A DNA stretch of 64,000 nt, taken from the NCBI GenBank assembly GCA_018883065.1, contig VEQT01000001.1, positions 1-64,000 on the forward strand, read 5' to 3'. The stretch is from Flavobacterium sp. (GTDB lineage Bacteria; Bacteroidota; Bacteroidia; Flavobacteriales; Flavobacteriaceae). Below are positions 23,984 to 34,075 of this stretch, piece after piece (within the stretch, counting starts at the first letter, position 1; the number at the start of each line of letters is the position of its first letter). Below the pieces are notes generated by a model that saw only the letters and a program-made list of their open reading frames with translations, searched no databases and was not told the DNA's origin. The translations under genes were made by a program, and so were the position numbers.

Positions 23984-26900
23984 ATGTCATCAAACAAAAA
24001 ATACTGGAAAAGTGTTGAAGAGCTAAACGAAACTAGTTCTATTGTTGAGGCGCTTAGAAATAATGAATTTGTTGAGCAAATCCCAACAGATGAATTTTTA
24101 GGAAACAAGAATGCGTTAACGGATTCATCAACTACACGTCGTGATTTCTTAAAGTATGTTGGTTTCTCAACTGCTGCTGCATCGTTAGCCGCTTGTGAAG
24201 GACCAGTACACAAATCAATTCCGTATGTAATTCAACCGGAACAAATCATTCCAGGGGTTTCCAATTACTATGCTACCTCCTTTTTTGACGGATTTGATTT
24301 TGCTAATTTATTGGTTAAAACAAGAGAAGGTCGTCCAATTAAAATTGACAACAATACACTAGCGGGCGCAAAATTCACCGCTAATGCTAGAGCACATGCG
24401 TCTATTTTGTCTTTGTATGACAGCATGCGATTGAAACAACCCAAAATAGCAGGTAAATCTGCAACTTGGGCTCAAGTAGATTCCGCATTAAAATCGAGTG
24501 TAGCCGAAGCCAAAGCCAAAGGAAAACAAGTTGTTATCCTTACAGGTACTTTGGCATCTCCTTCTACCGAAAAATTAATTGCTGAATTTATATCTCAAAA
24601 TTCAAATGCTAAACATGTAGTTTATGATGCTGTTTCAGAATCAACTGCATTGGATGCATTTGAAACAGTATACGGAGAAAGAGCTTTAGTAGACTACGAT
24701 TTCTCTAAATCAAATTTAATCGTTTCTATTGGTGCTGATTTCTTAGGCGATTGGCAAGGTGGAAATTACAATGCCGGGTATGCGCAAGGTCGTGTTCCAA
24801 AAAACGGTAAAATGTCACGCCATTATCAATTTGAGGCCAACATGACTTTGTCAGGGGCTGCTGCAGATAAGCGCATACCGATGACGGTTGCCGATCAAAA
24901 GCAGGCTTTAGTTTCTATTTATAATGCCATTACAAATTCTGGAATAGCAACAACCAAAACGGTTAATGATGCCGCTGTTCAAAAAGCAGCTCAGCAATTA
25001 AAAGCCGCTGGATCAAAAGGAGTTTTGGTATCAGGAATTCAAGATAAAAACGCACAGTTACTTGTATTGGCAATCAATCAAGCCCTAGCTAGTGAAGCTT
25101 TTTCAACTGTTGGAACACGCCAAATCAGAAAAGGTTCAGCTGAAAAAGTGGCTCAACTAGTGGCTGAGATGAAATCAGGAGCTGTACACACCCTGATCAT
25201 GAGTGGTATAAACCCTGTTTACTCAATGCCTGCTTCTCTAGGATTTGAAGCTGCCATGAAAAAAGTTACTACTACTGCAGCCTTTAGCTTAAAAGAAGAC
25301 GAAACAGCTTCAATTACTTCAATTGCTGCACCCGTTCCTCACTATTTAGAGTCATGGAATGATTTTATGCTTACTAAAGGAACTTATTCACTACAACAAC
25401 CAACCATCCGTCCACTTTTTGACACCAAACAATTTCAAGATTGTTTATTGTCTCTTTGTGGAAATACTACTTCTTACTATAACTACCTTCAAGCTTCTGC
25501 CTCTGGCATTGCATCAGGTTCATCTTGGAATACTGTTTTGCATGATGGCGTATATGTAGGGGCATCTGCAGGATTAACTCCTGTAGCTGTAAATTATGCA
25601 TCAGTAGCATCCGCTTTAATTGGTGCATCATCAGCCAAAGGGTTTGAATTAATATTGTATACCAAAACAGCTTTAGGAGATGGTCAACAAGCAAACAATC
25701 CTTGGTTGCAAGAATTACCGGATCCCATTACGCGTGTGTCTTGGGACAATTACCTAAGCGTGTCAAGAGCTGATGCTGAAAAATTAGGATTGCAAAACAA
25801 CAATGTAGCCAACGGTGGTCTTAACGGAAGTTATGCGAATATTACCGCAAATGGCGTTACACTATCAAATGTGCCGGTAATCGTTCAACCAGGACAAGCC
25901 AATGGAACAGTTGGATTAGCTTTGGGTTACGGTAAAAAAGCTGCTTTGAAAGAAGAAATGCAAGTGGGTGTTAATGCCTATGCTTTGTACCAAAGTTTCA
26001 ATAATGTACAAGCGGTAAGTATTTCAAAAGCAAGCGGTGAGCACGAATTTGCTTGTGTTCAATCACAAAAAACATTAATGGGTAGAGGGGATATTATCAA
26101 AGAAACTACCCTTGAAATATTCAATACTAAAGATGCTAAAGAGTGGAATGTAGTTCCAATGGTTTCCTTAGATCACAAAGAAGTTGAAGCAACCAAAGTT
26201 GATTTATGGGAATCATTTGACCGTTCAGTTGGTCACCATTTTAACTTATCTATCGATTTGAACGCTTGTACAGGTTGTGGCGCTTGCGTTATTGCTTGCC
26301 ACGCTGAAAATAACGTCCCTGTTGTTGGAAAATCTGAAGTACGTAGAAGTCGTGATATGCATTGGTTGCGCATCGATAGATATTATTCATCAGAAGACAC
26401 GTTTGCGCAAGACGATGAGAAAAAAGAAAGTTTCAAAGGCTTATTTGGTGACAAAGGATCTTTGGGTGGATTTGGTCAGATGGAACAACCTGCTGACAAC
26501 CCACAAGTTGCTTTCCAACCCGTAATGTGTCAACATTGTAACCATGCACCCTGTGAAACTGTTTGCCCTGTAGCAGCTACTTCGCATAGTCGTCAAGGTC
26601 AAAATCATATGGCCTATAACCGTTGCGTAGGTACCCGTTACTGCGCCAACAACTGTCCATATAAAGTACGTCGTTTTAACTGGTTCTTATACAGTCAAAA
26701 TAGCGAGTTTGATTTCCACATGAATGACGATTTAGGTCGTATGGTCATCAATCCTGATGTGAATGTACGTTCACGTGGAGTTATGGAAAAATGTTCGATG
26801 TGTATTCAAATGACACAAGCTACCATATTAAAAGCCAAAAACGAAGGAAGAGCAATCAAAGATGGTGAATTCCAAACCGCTTGTTCAAAAGCATGTTCGT

Positions 26901-27043
26901 CTGGAGCTATGGTATTTGGAGATGTAAATGACAAAGAAAGTAAAGTAGCTGAATTGGCTGCCGAAAACAGAATGTATCATTTATTGGAGCATGTGGGTAC
27001 TAAGCCAAATGTGTTCTATCACGTAAAAGTTAGAAATTCGTAA
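23984..27043 (+). CDS. actB: Alternative complex III subunit ActB, molybdopterin-oxidoreductase-like plus iron-sulfur domains
   Basis: The largest periplasmic subunit (1019 residues). Residues 50-71 contain a twin-arginine signal (TRRDFLKYVGFSTAAASLAAC, Arg52-Arg53), whose end LAAC looks like a lipobox at Cys71, so a Tat-exported lipid-anchored protein is suggested. About 75-730 resembles molybdopterin oxidoreductases, which in this family carry no cofactor. From about residue 760 an FeS-cluster domain follows, with CTGCGACVIAC, CQHCNHAPCETVC, CVGTRYCANNC and CSMC...CSKAC cysteine groups, fitting four clusters. It relays electrons toward the ActA hemes. Confidence 0.93.
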   Translation: MSSNKKYWKSVEELNETSSIVEALRNNEFVEQIPTDEFLGNKNALTDSSTTRRDFLKYVGFSTAAASLAACEGPVHKSIPYVIQPEQIIPGVSNYYATSFFDGFDFANLLVKTREGRPIKIDNNTLAGAKFTANARAHASILSLYDSMRLKQPKIAGKSATWAQVDSALKSSVAEAKAKGKQVVILTGTLASPSTEKLIAEFISQNSNAKHVVYDAVSESTALDAFETVYGERALVDYDFSKSNLIVSIGADFLGDWQGGNYNAGYAQGRVPKNGKMSRHYQFEANMTLSGAAADKRIPMTVADQKQALVSIYNAITNSGIATTKTVNDAAVQKAAQQLKAAGSKGVLVSGIQDKNAQLLVLAINQALASEAFSTVGTRQIRKGSAEKVAQLVAEMKSGAVHTLIMSGINPVYSMPASLGFEAAMKKVTTTAAFSLKEDETASITSIAAPVPHYLESWNDFMLTKGTYSLQQPTIRPLFDTKQFQDCLLSLCGNTTSYYNYLQASASGIASGSSWNTVLHDGVYVGASAGLTPVAVNYASVASALIGASSAKGFELILYTKTALGDGQQANNPWLQELPDPITRVSWDNYLSVSRADAEKLGLQNNNVANGGLNGSYANITANGVTLSNVPVIVQPGQANGTVGLALGYGKKAALKEEMQVGVNAYALYQSFNNVQAVSISKASGEHEFACVQSQKTLMGRGDIIKETTLEIFNTKDAKEWNVVPMVSLDHKEVEATKVDLWESFDRSVGHHFNLSIDLNACTGCGACVIACHAENNVPVVGKSEVRRSRDMHWLRIDRYYSSEDTFAQDDEKKESFKGLFGDKGSLGGFGQMEQPADNPQVAFQPVMCQHCNHAPCETVCPVAATSHSRQGQNHMAYNRCVGTRYCANNCPYKVRRFNWFLYSQNSEFDFHMNDDLGRMVINPDVNVRSRGVMEKCSMCIQMTQATILKAKNEGRAIKDGEFQTACSKACSSGAMVFGDVNDKESKVAELAAENRMYHLLEHVGTKPNVFYHVKVRNS

Positions 27044-27069
27044 ATTATTAATAAACAAGATAAAGGATT

Positions 27070-28473
27070 ATGTCGTCTCACTACGAAGCACCCATTAGAA
27101 AACCTTTAGTTATAGGTGATAAATCTTATCACGATGTAACCGTTGATGTAGCAGCACCTGTCGAAGGAAAAGCCAACAAACACTGGTGGATTGTATTTTC
27201 AATTGCTTTAGCAGCTTTTCTTTGGGGACTTAGCTGTATAATATACACTGTTTCAACTGGTATTGGAACTTGGGGATTAAACAAAACCATTGGCTGGGCT
27301 TGGGATATTACCAATTTCGTATGGTGGGTAGGTATCGGTCACGCTGGAACTTTGATTTCGGCCGTATTGTTGCTTTTCCGTCAACGTTGGAGAATGGCCA
27401 TTAACCGTTCAGCAGAGGCGATGACAATCTTCTCAGTAATTCAAGCTGGTTTATTTCCAATTATTCACATGGGCCGTCCTTGGTTGGCCTATTGGGTACT
27501 TCCAATTCCAAATCAATTTGGCTCTTTATGGGTAAACTTTAATTCCCCGTTGTTGTGGGACGTATTTGCTATCTCTACTTACTTGTCTGTTTCGCTTGTA
27601 TTTTGGTGGACCGGGTTATTGCCTGATTTTGCAATGCTTAGAGACCGCGCAGTTACACCATTTACCAAAAGAATTTATACCATCTTGAGTTTTGGATGGA
27701 GTGGACGCGTAAAAGATTGGCAACGTTTCGAAGAAGTTTCATTGGTATTGGCTGGATTAGCTACTCCTTTGGTATTATCGGTTCACACCATTGTATCCTT
27801 TGACTTTGCAACCTCTGTAATTCCGGGTTGGCATACCACGATTTTCCCGCCTTATTTTGTGGCTGGTGCCGTATTCTCAGGATTTGCTATGGTAAATACC
27901 TTGTTGATCATCATGCGTAAAGTATCCAATTTAGAGGCTTATATTACCATTCAACACATCGAATTAATGAACATTGTAATTATGATTACAGGTTCTATTG
28001 TAGGTGTTGCGTACATCACTGAGTTATTTGTGGCTTGGTATTCAGGTGTAGAATACGAGCAATATGCTTTCTTGAATCGCGCAACAGGTCCATACTGGTG
28101 GGCATATTGGTCTATGATGACCTGTAATGTGTTTTCTCCTCAGTTCATGTGGTTTAAAAAATTACGTACTAGCATTATGTTCTCCTTTATTATTTCAATT
28201 GTAGTAAATATTGGTATGTGGTTTGAGCGTTTTGTAATCATTGTAACTTCATTACACCGTGATTACCTTCCATCTTCTTGGACGATGTTCTCCCCAACCT
28301 TTGTTGATATTGGAATATTCATTGGTACAATTGGTTTCTTTTTTGTTTTGTTCTTGTTGTATGCTCGTTCATTCCCTGTGATTGCTCAAGCTGAAGTGAA
28401 AACAATTTTGAAAACATCTGGAGAAAACTATAAAAAACAAAGAGAAGCTAATAAAGATTCACATCATGAGTAA
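27070..28473 (+). CDS. actC: Alternative complex III subunit ActC (NrfD-like)
   Basis: An integral membrane protein of 467 residues with about ten hydrophobic helices, of the NrfD/PsrC family. These proteins form the quinol-binding membrane module of alternative complex III and may take part in proton movement. The IIHMGRPWLAYWVLP segment is typical of the family. Its last eight bases overlap the start of actD, and it follows actB by 26 bases, showing tight operon structure. Confidence 0.92.
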   Translation: MSSHYEAPIRKPLVIGDKSYHDVTVDVAAPVEGKANKHWWIVFSIALAAFLWGLSCIIYTVSTGIGTWGLNKTIGWAWDITNFVWWVGIGHAGTLISAVLLLFRQRWRMAINRSAEAMTIFSVIQAGLFPIIHMGRPWLAYWVLPIPNQFGSLWVNFNSPLLWDVFAISTYLSVSLVFWWTGLLPDFAMLRDRAVTPFTKRIYTILSFGWSGRVKDWQRFEEVSLVLAGLATPLVLSVHTIVSFDFATSVIPGWHTTIFPPYFVAGAVFSGFAMVNTLLIIMRKVSNLEAYITIQHIELMNIVIMITGSIVGVAYITELFVAWYSGVEYEQYAFLNRATGPYWWAYWSMMTCNVFSPQFMWFKKLRTSIMFSFIISIVVNIGMWFERFVIIVTSLHRDYLPSSWTMFSPTFVDIGIFIGTIGFFFVLFLLYARSFPVIAQAEVKTILKTSGENYKKQREANKDSHHE

Positions 28474-28990
28474 TAAAGTAATTTACGCCCTTTACAATGA
28501 CGATGATGTATTAATGGACGCGGTTAAGAAAACCCGTGCTGCGCATCATCATATAGAAGAAGTATTCACTCCTTTCCCTGTTCACGGATTAGATAAAGCT
28601 ATGGGAATAGCTCCAACTCGTTTGGCTATCTGTGCATTTATTTACGGTTGTATTGGATTATCGGTAGCTACAACCATGATGAATTATATTATGATTCAAG
28701 ATTGGCCACAAGATATTGGTGGCAAACCAAGTTTTGCTTACATCCAAAACATGCCCGCTTTTGTTCCTGTAATGTTTGAAATGACCGTGTTTTTTGCTGC
28801 TCACTTAATGGTAATCACCTTTTACATGAGAAGTAGATTATGGCCATTTAAACAAGCCGAAAATCCTGATGTACGTACCACAGATGACCACTTTTTAATG
28901 GAAGTGGCTGTACATGACAACGAAACCGAATTGGTGAGTTTTTTCCAAAGTACCGGAGCTGTTGAAGTCAAAGTAATCGAAAAGCATTAA
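28466..28990 (+). CDS. actD: Alternative complex III subunit ActD (DUF3341)
   Basis: A 174-residue protein with a soluble N-terminal part (IYALYNDDDVLMDAVKKTRAA) and two membrane helices near residues 50-75 and 100-120, as in DUF3341/ActD. It belongs to the membrane arm between the two NrfD-like subunits. It overlaps actC by eight bases and precedes actE by seven. Confidence 0.9.
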   Translation: MSNKVIYALYNDDDVLMDAVKKTRAAHHHIEEVFTPFPVHGLDKAMGIAPTRLAICAFIYGCIGLSVATTMMNYIMIQDWPQDIGGKPSFAYIQNMPAFVPVMFEMTVFFAAHLMVITFYMRSRLWPFKQAENPDVRTTDDHFLMEVAVHDNETELVSFFQSTGAVEVKVIEKH

Positions 28991-28997
28991 TAGTACT

Positions 28998-29546
28998 ATG
29001 AAAAGTATATATAAACTATCTCTTTTAGTGTGTTTTGCTGGTGTTGTAACCGCTTGTCACGATAAGTCAAAACCAAATTATCAGTACATGCCAAATATGT
29101 ATGAGTCTGTTGGATACGAAACGTATGCAGAGTCAAATGCATTTAAAAACGGCAAAGAAGGTCAGTTACCTGTTGAAGGCACTATAAACCGTGGTCAAGA
29201 AGTATACGCCTATCCAAATACGACGGAAGGCTATGAGTTATCCAAGACCAATTTTACATCTCCACTTGATTCAGCTCATGTAGATATGGATAAAGCAAAA
29301 GAATTATATGAGATTTATTGTGGCATCTGTCATGGTAATGCTGGAGACGGCAAAGGTAAGTTAGTTACGCAAGGCAAATACCTTGGTGTTCCAAGCTACA
29401 AAGACAGACCCACAATTACAGTGGGAAGTATTTTTCACGTACAAACGTATGGTTTGAATGCCATGGGTTCTTACGCCAATCAATTGAATGCACATGAGCG
29501 ATGGTTAGTAGCCAGTTATGTGTTGAAATTAAAAAGTGAATTATAA
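28998..29546 (+). CDS. actE: Alternative complex III subunit ActE, monoheme cytochrome c lipoprotein
   Basis: A 182-residue lipoprotein: hydrophobic leader ending VTAC with the lipid-carrying Cys20. A cytochrome c domain follows with one heme site CGICH (108-112) in the context YCGICHGNAGDGKGKL. ActE lies at the periplasmic face and is a likely exit point for electrons to the oxidase or a soluble cytochrome. It sits between actD and actF. Confidence 0.92.
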   Translation: MKSIYKLSLLVCFAGVVTACHDKSKPNYQYMPNMYESVGYETYAESNAFKNGKEGQLPVEGTINRGQEVYAYPNTTEGYELSKTNFTSPLDSAHVDMDKAKELYEIYCGICHGNAGDGKGKLVTQGKYLGVPSYKDRPTITVGSIFHVQTYGLNAMGSYANQLNAHERWLVASYVLKLKSEL

Positions 29547-29572
29547 TCAACGAATAACTGATCTGAATAGAT

Positions 29573-31003
29573 ATGTATACATTTTCAAGTAAATTAAGAA
29601 ATTTTTCTTTTGTTCTCATGATACTGGGTATTCTTGGGATAGGATATGGTTTTTTAAGCGCACCAAAAAATATTGAAGAAGTTGAAAAAATACTTGTAGC
29701 TGATGCTCACGGTCATCATGACGCTCCTGCTCACAAAGTGGTACCCGCTGCTCATCCAGCTGAATCTCATTCAACTCCAGTTGAGGCTGCATCTGTAGCA
29801 ACTGATTCTACCACACATGATTCAACACATGTTGCTCCACAGGCAGTTACACATGCTGCACCAGTACATCCTCATGAGGATGCACATGCAGCACATCAAG
29901 AACATCTTACTCACGTATTGCACCAATTACAAAACAAGCCATGGTCTGCAGTTTATGTAGCTTGTATCTTCTTTATGTTGATTTCTTTAGGTGTATTAGT
30001 ATTTTATGGTATCCAACAAGTTGCTCAAGCGGGTTGGTCACCCGTTTTGTTTAGAGTAATGCAAGGAATCACAGCATACCTACCTTGGGGATCTGTATTG
30101 TTTTTTATCTTATTGGTTTTGTGTGGCTTGCATTTTAATCATTTATTTGTTTGGTTGGATCCTGAGGTTGTAGCCCATGATAAATTAATTCAAAATAAAG
30201 CTGGCTATTTGAATTTTCCATTTTGGATTGTTCGTGCAGCTCTATTTTTAATTGGATGGAATTTATACCGGTATTACTCTCGTAAAAATTGTTTGGCTCA
30301 AGATGAAGCATCAGACAATGTTTTTTACAAGAAAAACTTCAATATATCCGCTATGTTCCTCGTATTCTTCATCGTATCAGAATCAATCATGTCATGGGAT
30401 TGGATCATGTCATTTGATCCACATTGGTTTAGTACATTATTTGGATGGTACGTATTTGCTAGTTTCTTTGTAAGCGGAATTACCACAATTTGTATGGTAA
30501 CATTGTACTTAAAAGATAGAGGTTACTTAGAGCACGTGAATACTAGTCATATCCACGATTTGGCTAAATTCATGTTTGGAATCAGTGTTTTTTGGACTTA
30601 TTTATGGTTCTCACAGTTCATGCTTATTTGGTATGCTAATATCCCTGAGGAAGTTACTTATTTTGTAACGCGCATTGAACTTTACAATTTGCCTTTCTTC
30701 GGTGCGGTTGCTATGAATTTTATTTTCCCTGTTCTTATCTTAATCAATACCGATTTTAAACGCATTACTTGGGTGTTGGTTATGGCTGGAATTGTGATTC
30801 TTTTTGGTCACTATGTTGATTTCTTTAATATGATCATGCCGGCTACTGTTGGTGATCAATGGTTCATTGGAATTCCTGAAATAGGTTCATTGGCTTTCTT
30901 CCTTGGTTTATTCATTTATGTTGTTTTTACAGCATTGACAAAAGCACCTTTGTTCCCAAAACGTAATCCTTTCATTGAAGAAAGTAAACATTTTCATTAT
31001 TAA
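29573..31003 (+). CDS. actF: Alternative complex III subunit ActF (NrfD-like) with histidine-rich loop
   Basis: The second, divergent NrfD-like membrane subunit (476 residues, about ten helices). After the first helix (10-30) it has an unusual segment, about residues 46-117, holding some 16 histidines among Ala, Pro, Ser and Thr (for example HGHHDAPAH and HPHEDAHAAH). The membrane core continues from NKPWSAVYVACIFF. The loop is probably disordered and could bind metal ions. It follows actE by 26 bases and precedes coxB by 18. Confidence 0.92.
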   Translation: MYTFSSKLRNFSFVLMILGILGIGYGFLSAPKNIEEVEKILVADAHGHHDAPAHKVVPAAHPAESHSTPVEAASVATDSTTHDSTHVAPQAVTHAAPVHPHEDAHAAHQEHLTHVLHQLQNKPWSAVYVACIFFMLISLGVLVFYGIQQVAQAGWSPVLFRVMQGITAYLPWGSVLFFILLVLCGLHFNHLFVWLDPEVVAHDKLIQNKAGYLNFPFWIVRAALFLIGWNLYRYYSRKNCLAQDEASDNVFYKKNFNISAMFLVFFIVSESIMSWDWIMSFDPHWFSTLFGWYVFASFFVSGITTICMVTLYLKDRGYLEHVNTSHIHDLAKFMFGISVFWTYLWFSQFMLIWYANIPEEVTYFVTRIELYNLPFFGAVAMNFIFPVLILINTDFKRITWVLVMAGIVILFGHYVDFFNMIMPATVGDQWFIGIPEIGSLAFFLGLFIYVVFTALTKAPLFPKRNPFIEESKHFHY

Positions 31004-31021
31004 TATTTAAAGTAAAAACAG

Positions 31022-32170
31022 ATGACAAGTTTGTTGATAATTATAGTTTTAGTTTTATTGGCTGTTGCTTTATGGCAATTGACGAAGATTTTTGATTTAA
31101 CCCAAGTGGGTGTAAAGCAAAGTTCTCAAATTGCAACTGATAATGATAATAATGTGCAAGGGTACCTAATGTTTGGTTTCTTGGCTTTTATCTATGTGTT
31201 TACCATTTACGGTTTACTTAAGTGGGGTGGTTTGGTTCTACATACGCCAGCATCAGCTCATGGATCTACTGTAGATAGTTTAATGAACATTACTTGGTTA
31301 CTTATATTTTTTGTACAAACTGTTACCCAAGCCTTTTTGCATTATTTTGCCTTCAAATACCGCGGTAAAGAAGGAAACACAGCCTTGTATTTTGCTGACA
31401 ATAATAAACTTGAATTCATTTGGAGCATTATTCCTGCTATCGTTTTAGCTGGATTGATTTTATATGGATTATATGCATGGACTAACATCATGTTTGTTGA
31501 TGAAGACGAGGAAGTTATCGAAATCGAATTATATGCTCAACAATTTAATTGGAAAGCAAGATATTCTGGAGAAGACAATGTATTAGGTAAAGCCAATGTT
31601 CGTTATATTGATGGAGTAAATGCGTTAGGTGTTGATGCTGCGGATCCCAATGCACAAGATGACAAAGTGGTAACTGAACTGCATCTTCCAGTTGGTAAAA
31701 AGATATTATTCAAAATGCGTTCGCAAGATGTTTTGCACTCTGCATTTATGCCTCATTTTAGAGCACAAATGAATTGTGTGCCTGGTATGGTTACTCAGTT
31801 TGCATTTGAGCCTATCTATACTACTCAGCAAATGAGAGACATGGAATTTATGCAAGAGAAGGTAGCTAACATAAACGCAATTAGAGCAAAGAAAAGTATT
31901 GAATTAGTTGCCAAAGGTTTACCTGCTTTAGATCCGTATACCTTTGACTATTTGTTACTTTGCAATAAAATTTGTGGTGCTTCACACTATAACATGCAAA
32001 TGAAAATAGTAGTGGATACGCCCGAAGAATACAAAAAGTGGTTGGCCACTCAAAAAACGATAAAAGAAGAATTACTTGCAGCTGCTGCTCCTGCTACCGA
32101 GAGTGCCGACTCAAAAAAAGTAGATAGTTTGGCTGTTAAGCCTACAAATATGGCTGCCCTTGTAAAATAA
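31022..32170 (+). CDS. coxB: Cytochrome c oxidase subunit II
   Basis: Carries the CuA centre that accepts electrons for oxygen reduction. In 382 residues there are four hydrophobic segments (about 3-22, 46-66, 88-112, 132-154), two more than the classic two-helix subunit, then the cupredoxin domain with CuA ligands His239, Cys314, Cys318, His322 and Met325 (CNKICGASHYNM). No cytochrome c domain is fused at the C terminus, so the electron donor is probably ActA, ActE or a separate cytochrome. It lies between actF and coxA, suggesting a physical complex with alternative complex III. Confidence 0.95.
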   Translation: MTSLLIIIVLVLLAVALWQLTKIFDLTQVGVKQSSQIATDNDNNVQGYLMFGFLAFIYVFTIYGLLKWGGLVLHTPASAHGSTVDSLMNITWLLIFFVQTVTQAFLHYFAFKYRGKEGNTALYFADNNKLEFIWSIIPAIVLAGLILYGLYAWTNIMFVDEDEEVIEIELYAQQFNWKARYSGEDNVLGKANVRYIDGVNALGVDAADPNAQDDKVVTELHLPVGKKILFKMRSQDVLHSAFMPHFRAQMNCVPGMVTQFAFEPIYTTQQMRDMEFMQEKVANINAIRAKKSIELVAKGLPALDPYTFDYLLLCNKICGASHYNMQMKIVVDTPEEYKKWLATQKTIKEELLAAAAPATESADSKKVDSLAVKPTNMAALVK

Positions 32171-32200
32171 TTTTATACACTAATTTAAGAACTATAACCT

Positions 32201-34009
32201 ATGTCAGCAGAAGCTCTAGATCACGCACACGATCATGCACACGATCATGATCATGAACACCACCATAAAGATACATTTGTAACCAAATACATATTTTCTA
32301 TAGATCACAAAATGATTGCTAAACAGTATTTAATTACTGGTATCATTATGGGTGTAATTGGTGTAGCAATTTCTATTTTGTTTAGATTGCAATTGGCATG
32401 GCCAGAAGAGTCATTTCAAGTATTTAAACTGTTTTTAGGTGAGAGCTATGCTCCAAATGGTGTTTTATCAAACGATAGATACCTTGCATTGGTTACAATT
32501 CATGGTACAATAATGGTTTTCTTTGTACTCACTGCTGCCTTGAGTGGAACATTTAGTAACCTGTTAATTCCACTTCAAATTGGTGCGCGCGATATGGCAT
32601 CTGGACTCTTAAACATGATTTCATATTGGTTGTTTTTCCTATCAAGTGTCATCATGGTTGTTTCCTTATTTGTTGAATCAGGTCCAGCATCAGCCGGATG
32701 GACTGTTTATCCTCCTTTAAGCGCCTTGCCTCAAGCTATAAGCGGATCAGGTGCGGGAATGACTTTGTGGTTGGTATCCATGGCCATATTTATTGCAGCT
32801 TCTCTATTGGGATCTTTGAATTACATCGTAACTGTAATTAATTTGAGAACCAAAGGAATGTCAATGACAAGACTACCATTGACGATTTGGGCATTCTTTG
32901 TAACAGCAATTATTGGAGTAATATCATTCCCTGTTTTATTATCAGCTGCCTTGTTGTTGATTATGGATAGAAGTTTTGGTACTTCATTCTTCTTGTCTGA
33001 CATATACATTGCCGGTGAAGTTTTACATTACCAAGGAGGTTCACCTGTATTGTTTGAACATTTATTTTGGTTTTTAGGTCACCCTGAGGTGTACATTATC
33101 TTATTGCCTGCTCTTGGAATTACATCTGAAGTAATTGCTACTAATTCACGTAAACCCATTTTTGGTTATCGTGCCATGATTATGTCAATCCTAGCTATTG
33201 CTTTTTTATCAACAATTGTATGGGGTCACCACATGTTTATTTCAGGCATGAACCCGTTTTTAGGATCTGTATTTACCTTTACAACTTTGCTTATTGCCAT
33301 TCCATCAGCTGTTAAAGCATTTAATTACATCACCACTTTGTGGAAAGGTAATTTGCAGTTGAACCCAGCCATGTTGTTCTCAATTGGTCTAGTTTCTACT
33401 TTTATTACTGGAGGATTAACAGGAATTATTTTAGGAGACAGCACACTTGACATCAATGTGCATGATACTTACTTTGTGGTTGCACACTTCCACCTTGTTA
33501 TGGGTATATCTGCGCTTTATGGCATGTTTGCTGGAATTTACCATTGGTTTCCAAAAATGTTCGGTAGAATGTTGAACAAGAATATGGGTTATATCCATTT
33601 CTGGGTAACGGCAGTATGTGCCTATGGTGTGTTTTTCCCTATGCACTTTATCGGATTAGCAGGTTTGCCAAGACGTTATTATACCAATACTAATTTCCCT
33701 CTTTTTGACGATTTACAAAATGTGAATGTATTGATTACAACTTTCGCTTTAATTGGTGGAGCCTTTCAATTGGTTTTCTTGTATAACTTTTTCAGCAGTA
33801 TTTTTTATGGTGAGAGAACAGTTCAAAACCCATGGAAGTCGAATACATTAGAATGGACTGCGCCAATTGAACACATCCACGGGAACTGGCATGGTGAAAT
33901 TCCTCACGTTCACCGTTGGCCATATGACTACAGCAAACCTGGTCATGACGATGATTTTGTCCCACAAAATGTACCGATGAAACCCGGAGAAGAAGAATTA
34001 CATCACTAA
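32201..34009 (+). CDS. coxA: Cytochrome c oxidase subunit I
   Basis: The heme-copper catalytic subunit, 602 residues with about twelve helices. Key sites are present: HGTIMVFF near residue 101 (heme a), GHPEVYIILLPALG near 292 (CuB His and the cross-linked Tyr), WGHHMFISG near 341 (two CuB His) and HDTYFVVAHFHLVMG near 421 (heme a3 and heme a ligands). It begins with a histidine-rich tail (nine His within residues 8-22, HAHDHAHDHDHEHHH) before the first helix. It is the last gene of the act-cox operon and is followed by a terminator. Confidence 0.96.
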   Translation: MSAEALDHAHDHAHDHDHEHHHKDTFVTKYIFSIDHKMIAKQYLITGIIMGVIGVAISILFRLQLAWPEESFQVFKLFLGESYAPNGVLSNDRYLALVTIHGTIMVFFVLTAALSGTFSNLLIPLQIGARDMASGLLNMISYWLFFLSSVIMVVSLFVESGPASAGWTVYPPLSALPQAISGSGAGMTLWLVSMAIFIAASLLGSLNYIVTVINLRTKGMSMTRLPLTIWAFFVTAIIGVISFPVLLSAALLLIMDRSFGTSFFLSDIYIAGEVLHYQGGSPVLFEHLFWFLGHPEVYIILLPALGITSEVIATNSRKPIFGYRAMIMSILAIAFLSTIVWGHHMFISGMNPFLGSVFTFTTLLIAIPSAVKAFNYITTLWKGNLQLNPAMLFSIGLVSTFITGGLTGIILGDSTLDINVHDTYFVVAHFHLVMGISALYGMFAGIYHWFPKMFGRMLNKNMGYIHFWVTAVCAYGVFFPMHFIGLAGLPRRYYTNTNFPLFDDLQNVNVLITTFALIGGAFQLVFLYNFFSSIFYGERTVQNPWKSNTLEWTAPIEHIHGNWHGEIPHVHRWPYDYSKPGHDDDFVPQNVPMKPGEEELHH

Positions 34010-34017
34010 AATATACT

Positions 34018-34046
34018 AAGCCTTTCCTTACCGAAAGGCTTTTTTA
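34018..34046 (+). terminator. Terminator of the act-cox operon
   Basis: AAGCCTTTC (34018-34026) pairs with GAAAGGCTT (34033-34041), six-base loop, followed by TTTTT. Confidence 0.85.
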
Positions 34047-34063
34047 TTCCTTATTCAATTCCC

Positions 34064-34071
34064 TATATTTG
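34064..34071 (+). promoter_or_regulatory. -7 box almost touching the ruvB start codon
   Basis: TATATTTG ends four bases before the ATG at 34076. If used, transcription would begin at or next to the start codon, giving a leaderless or near-leaderless mRNA. Confidence 0.5.
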
Positions 34072-34075
34072 TTTC

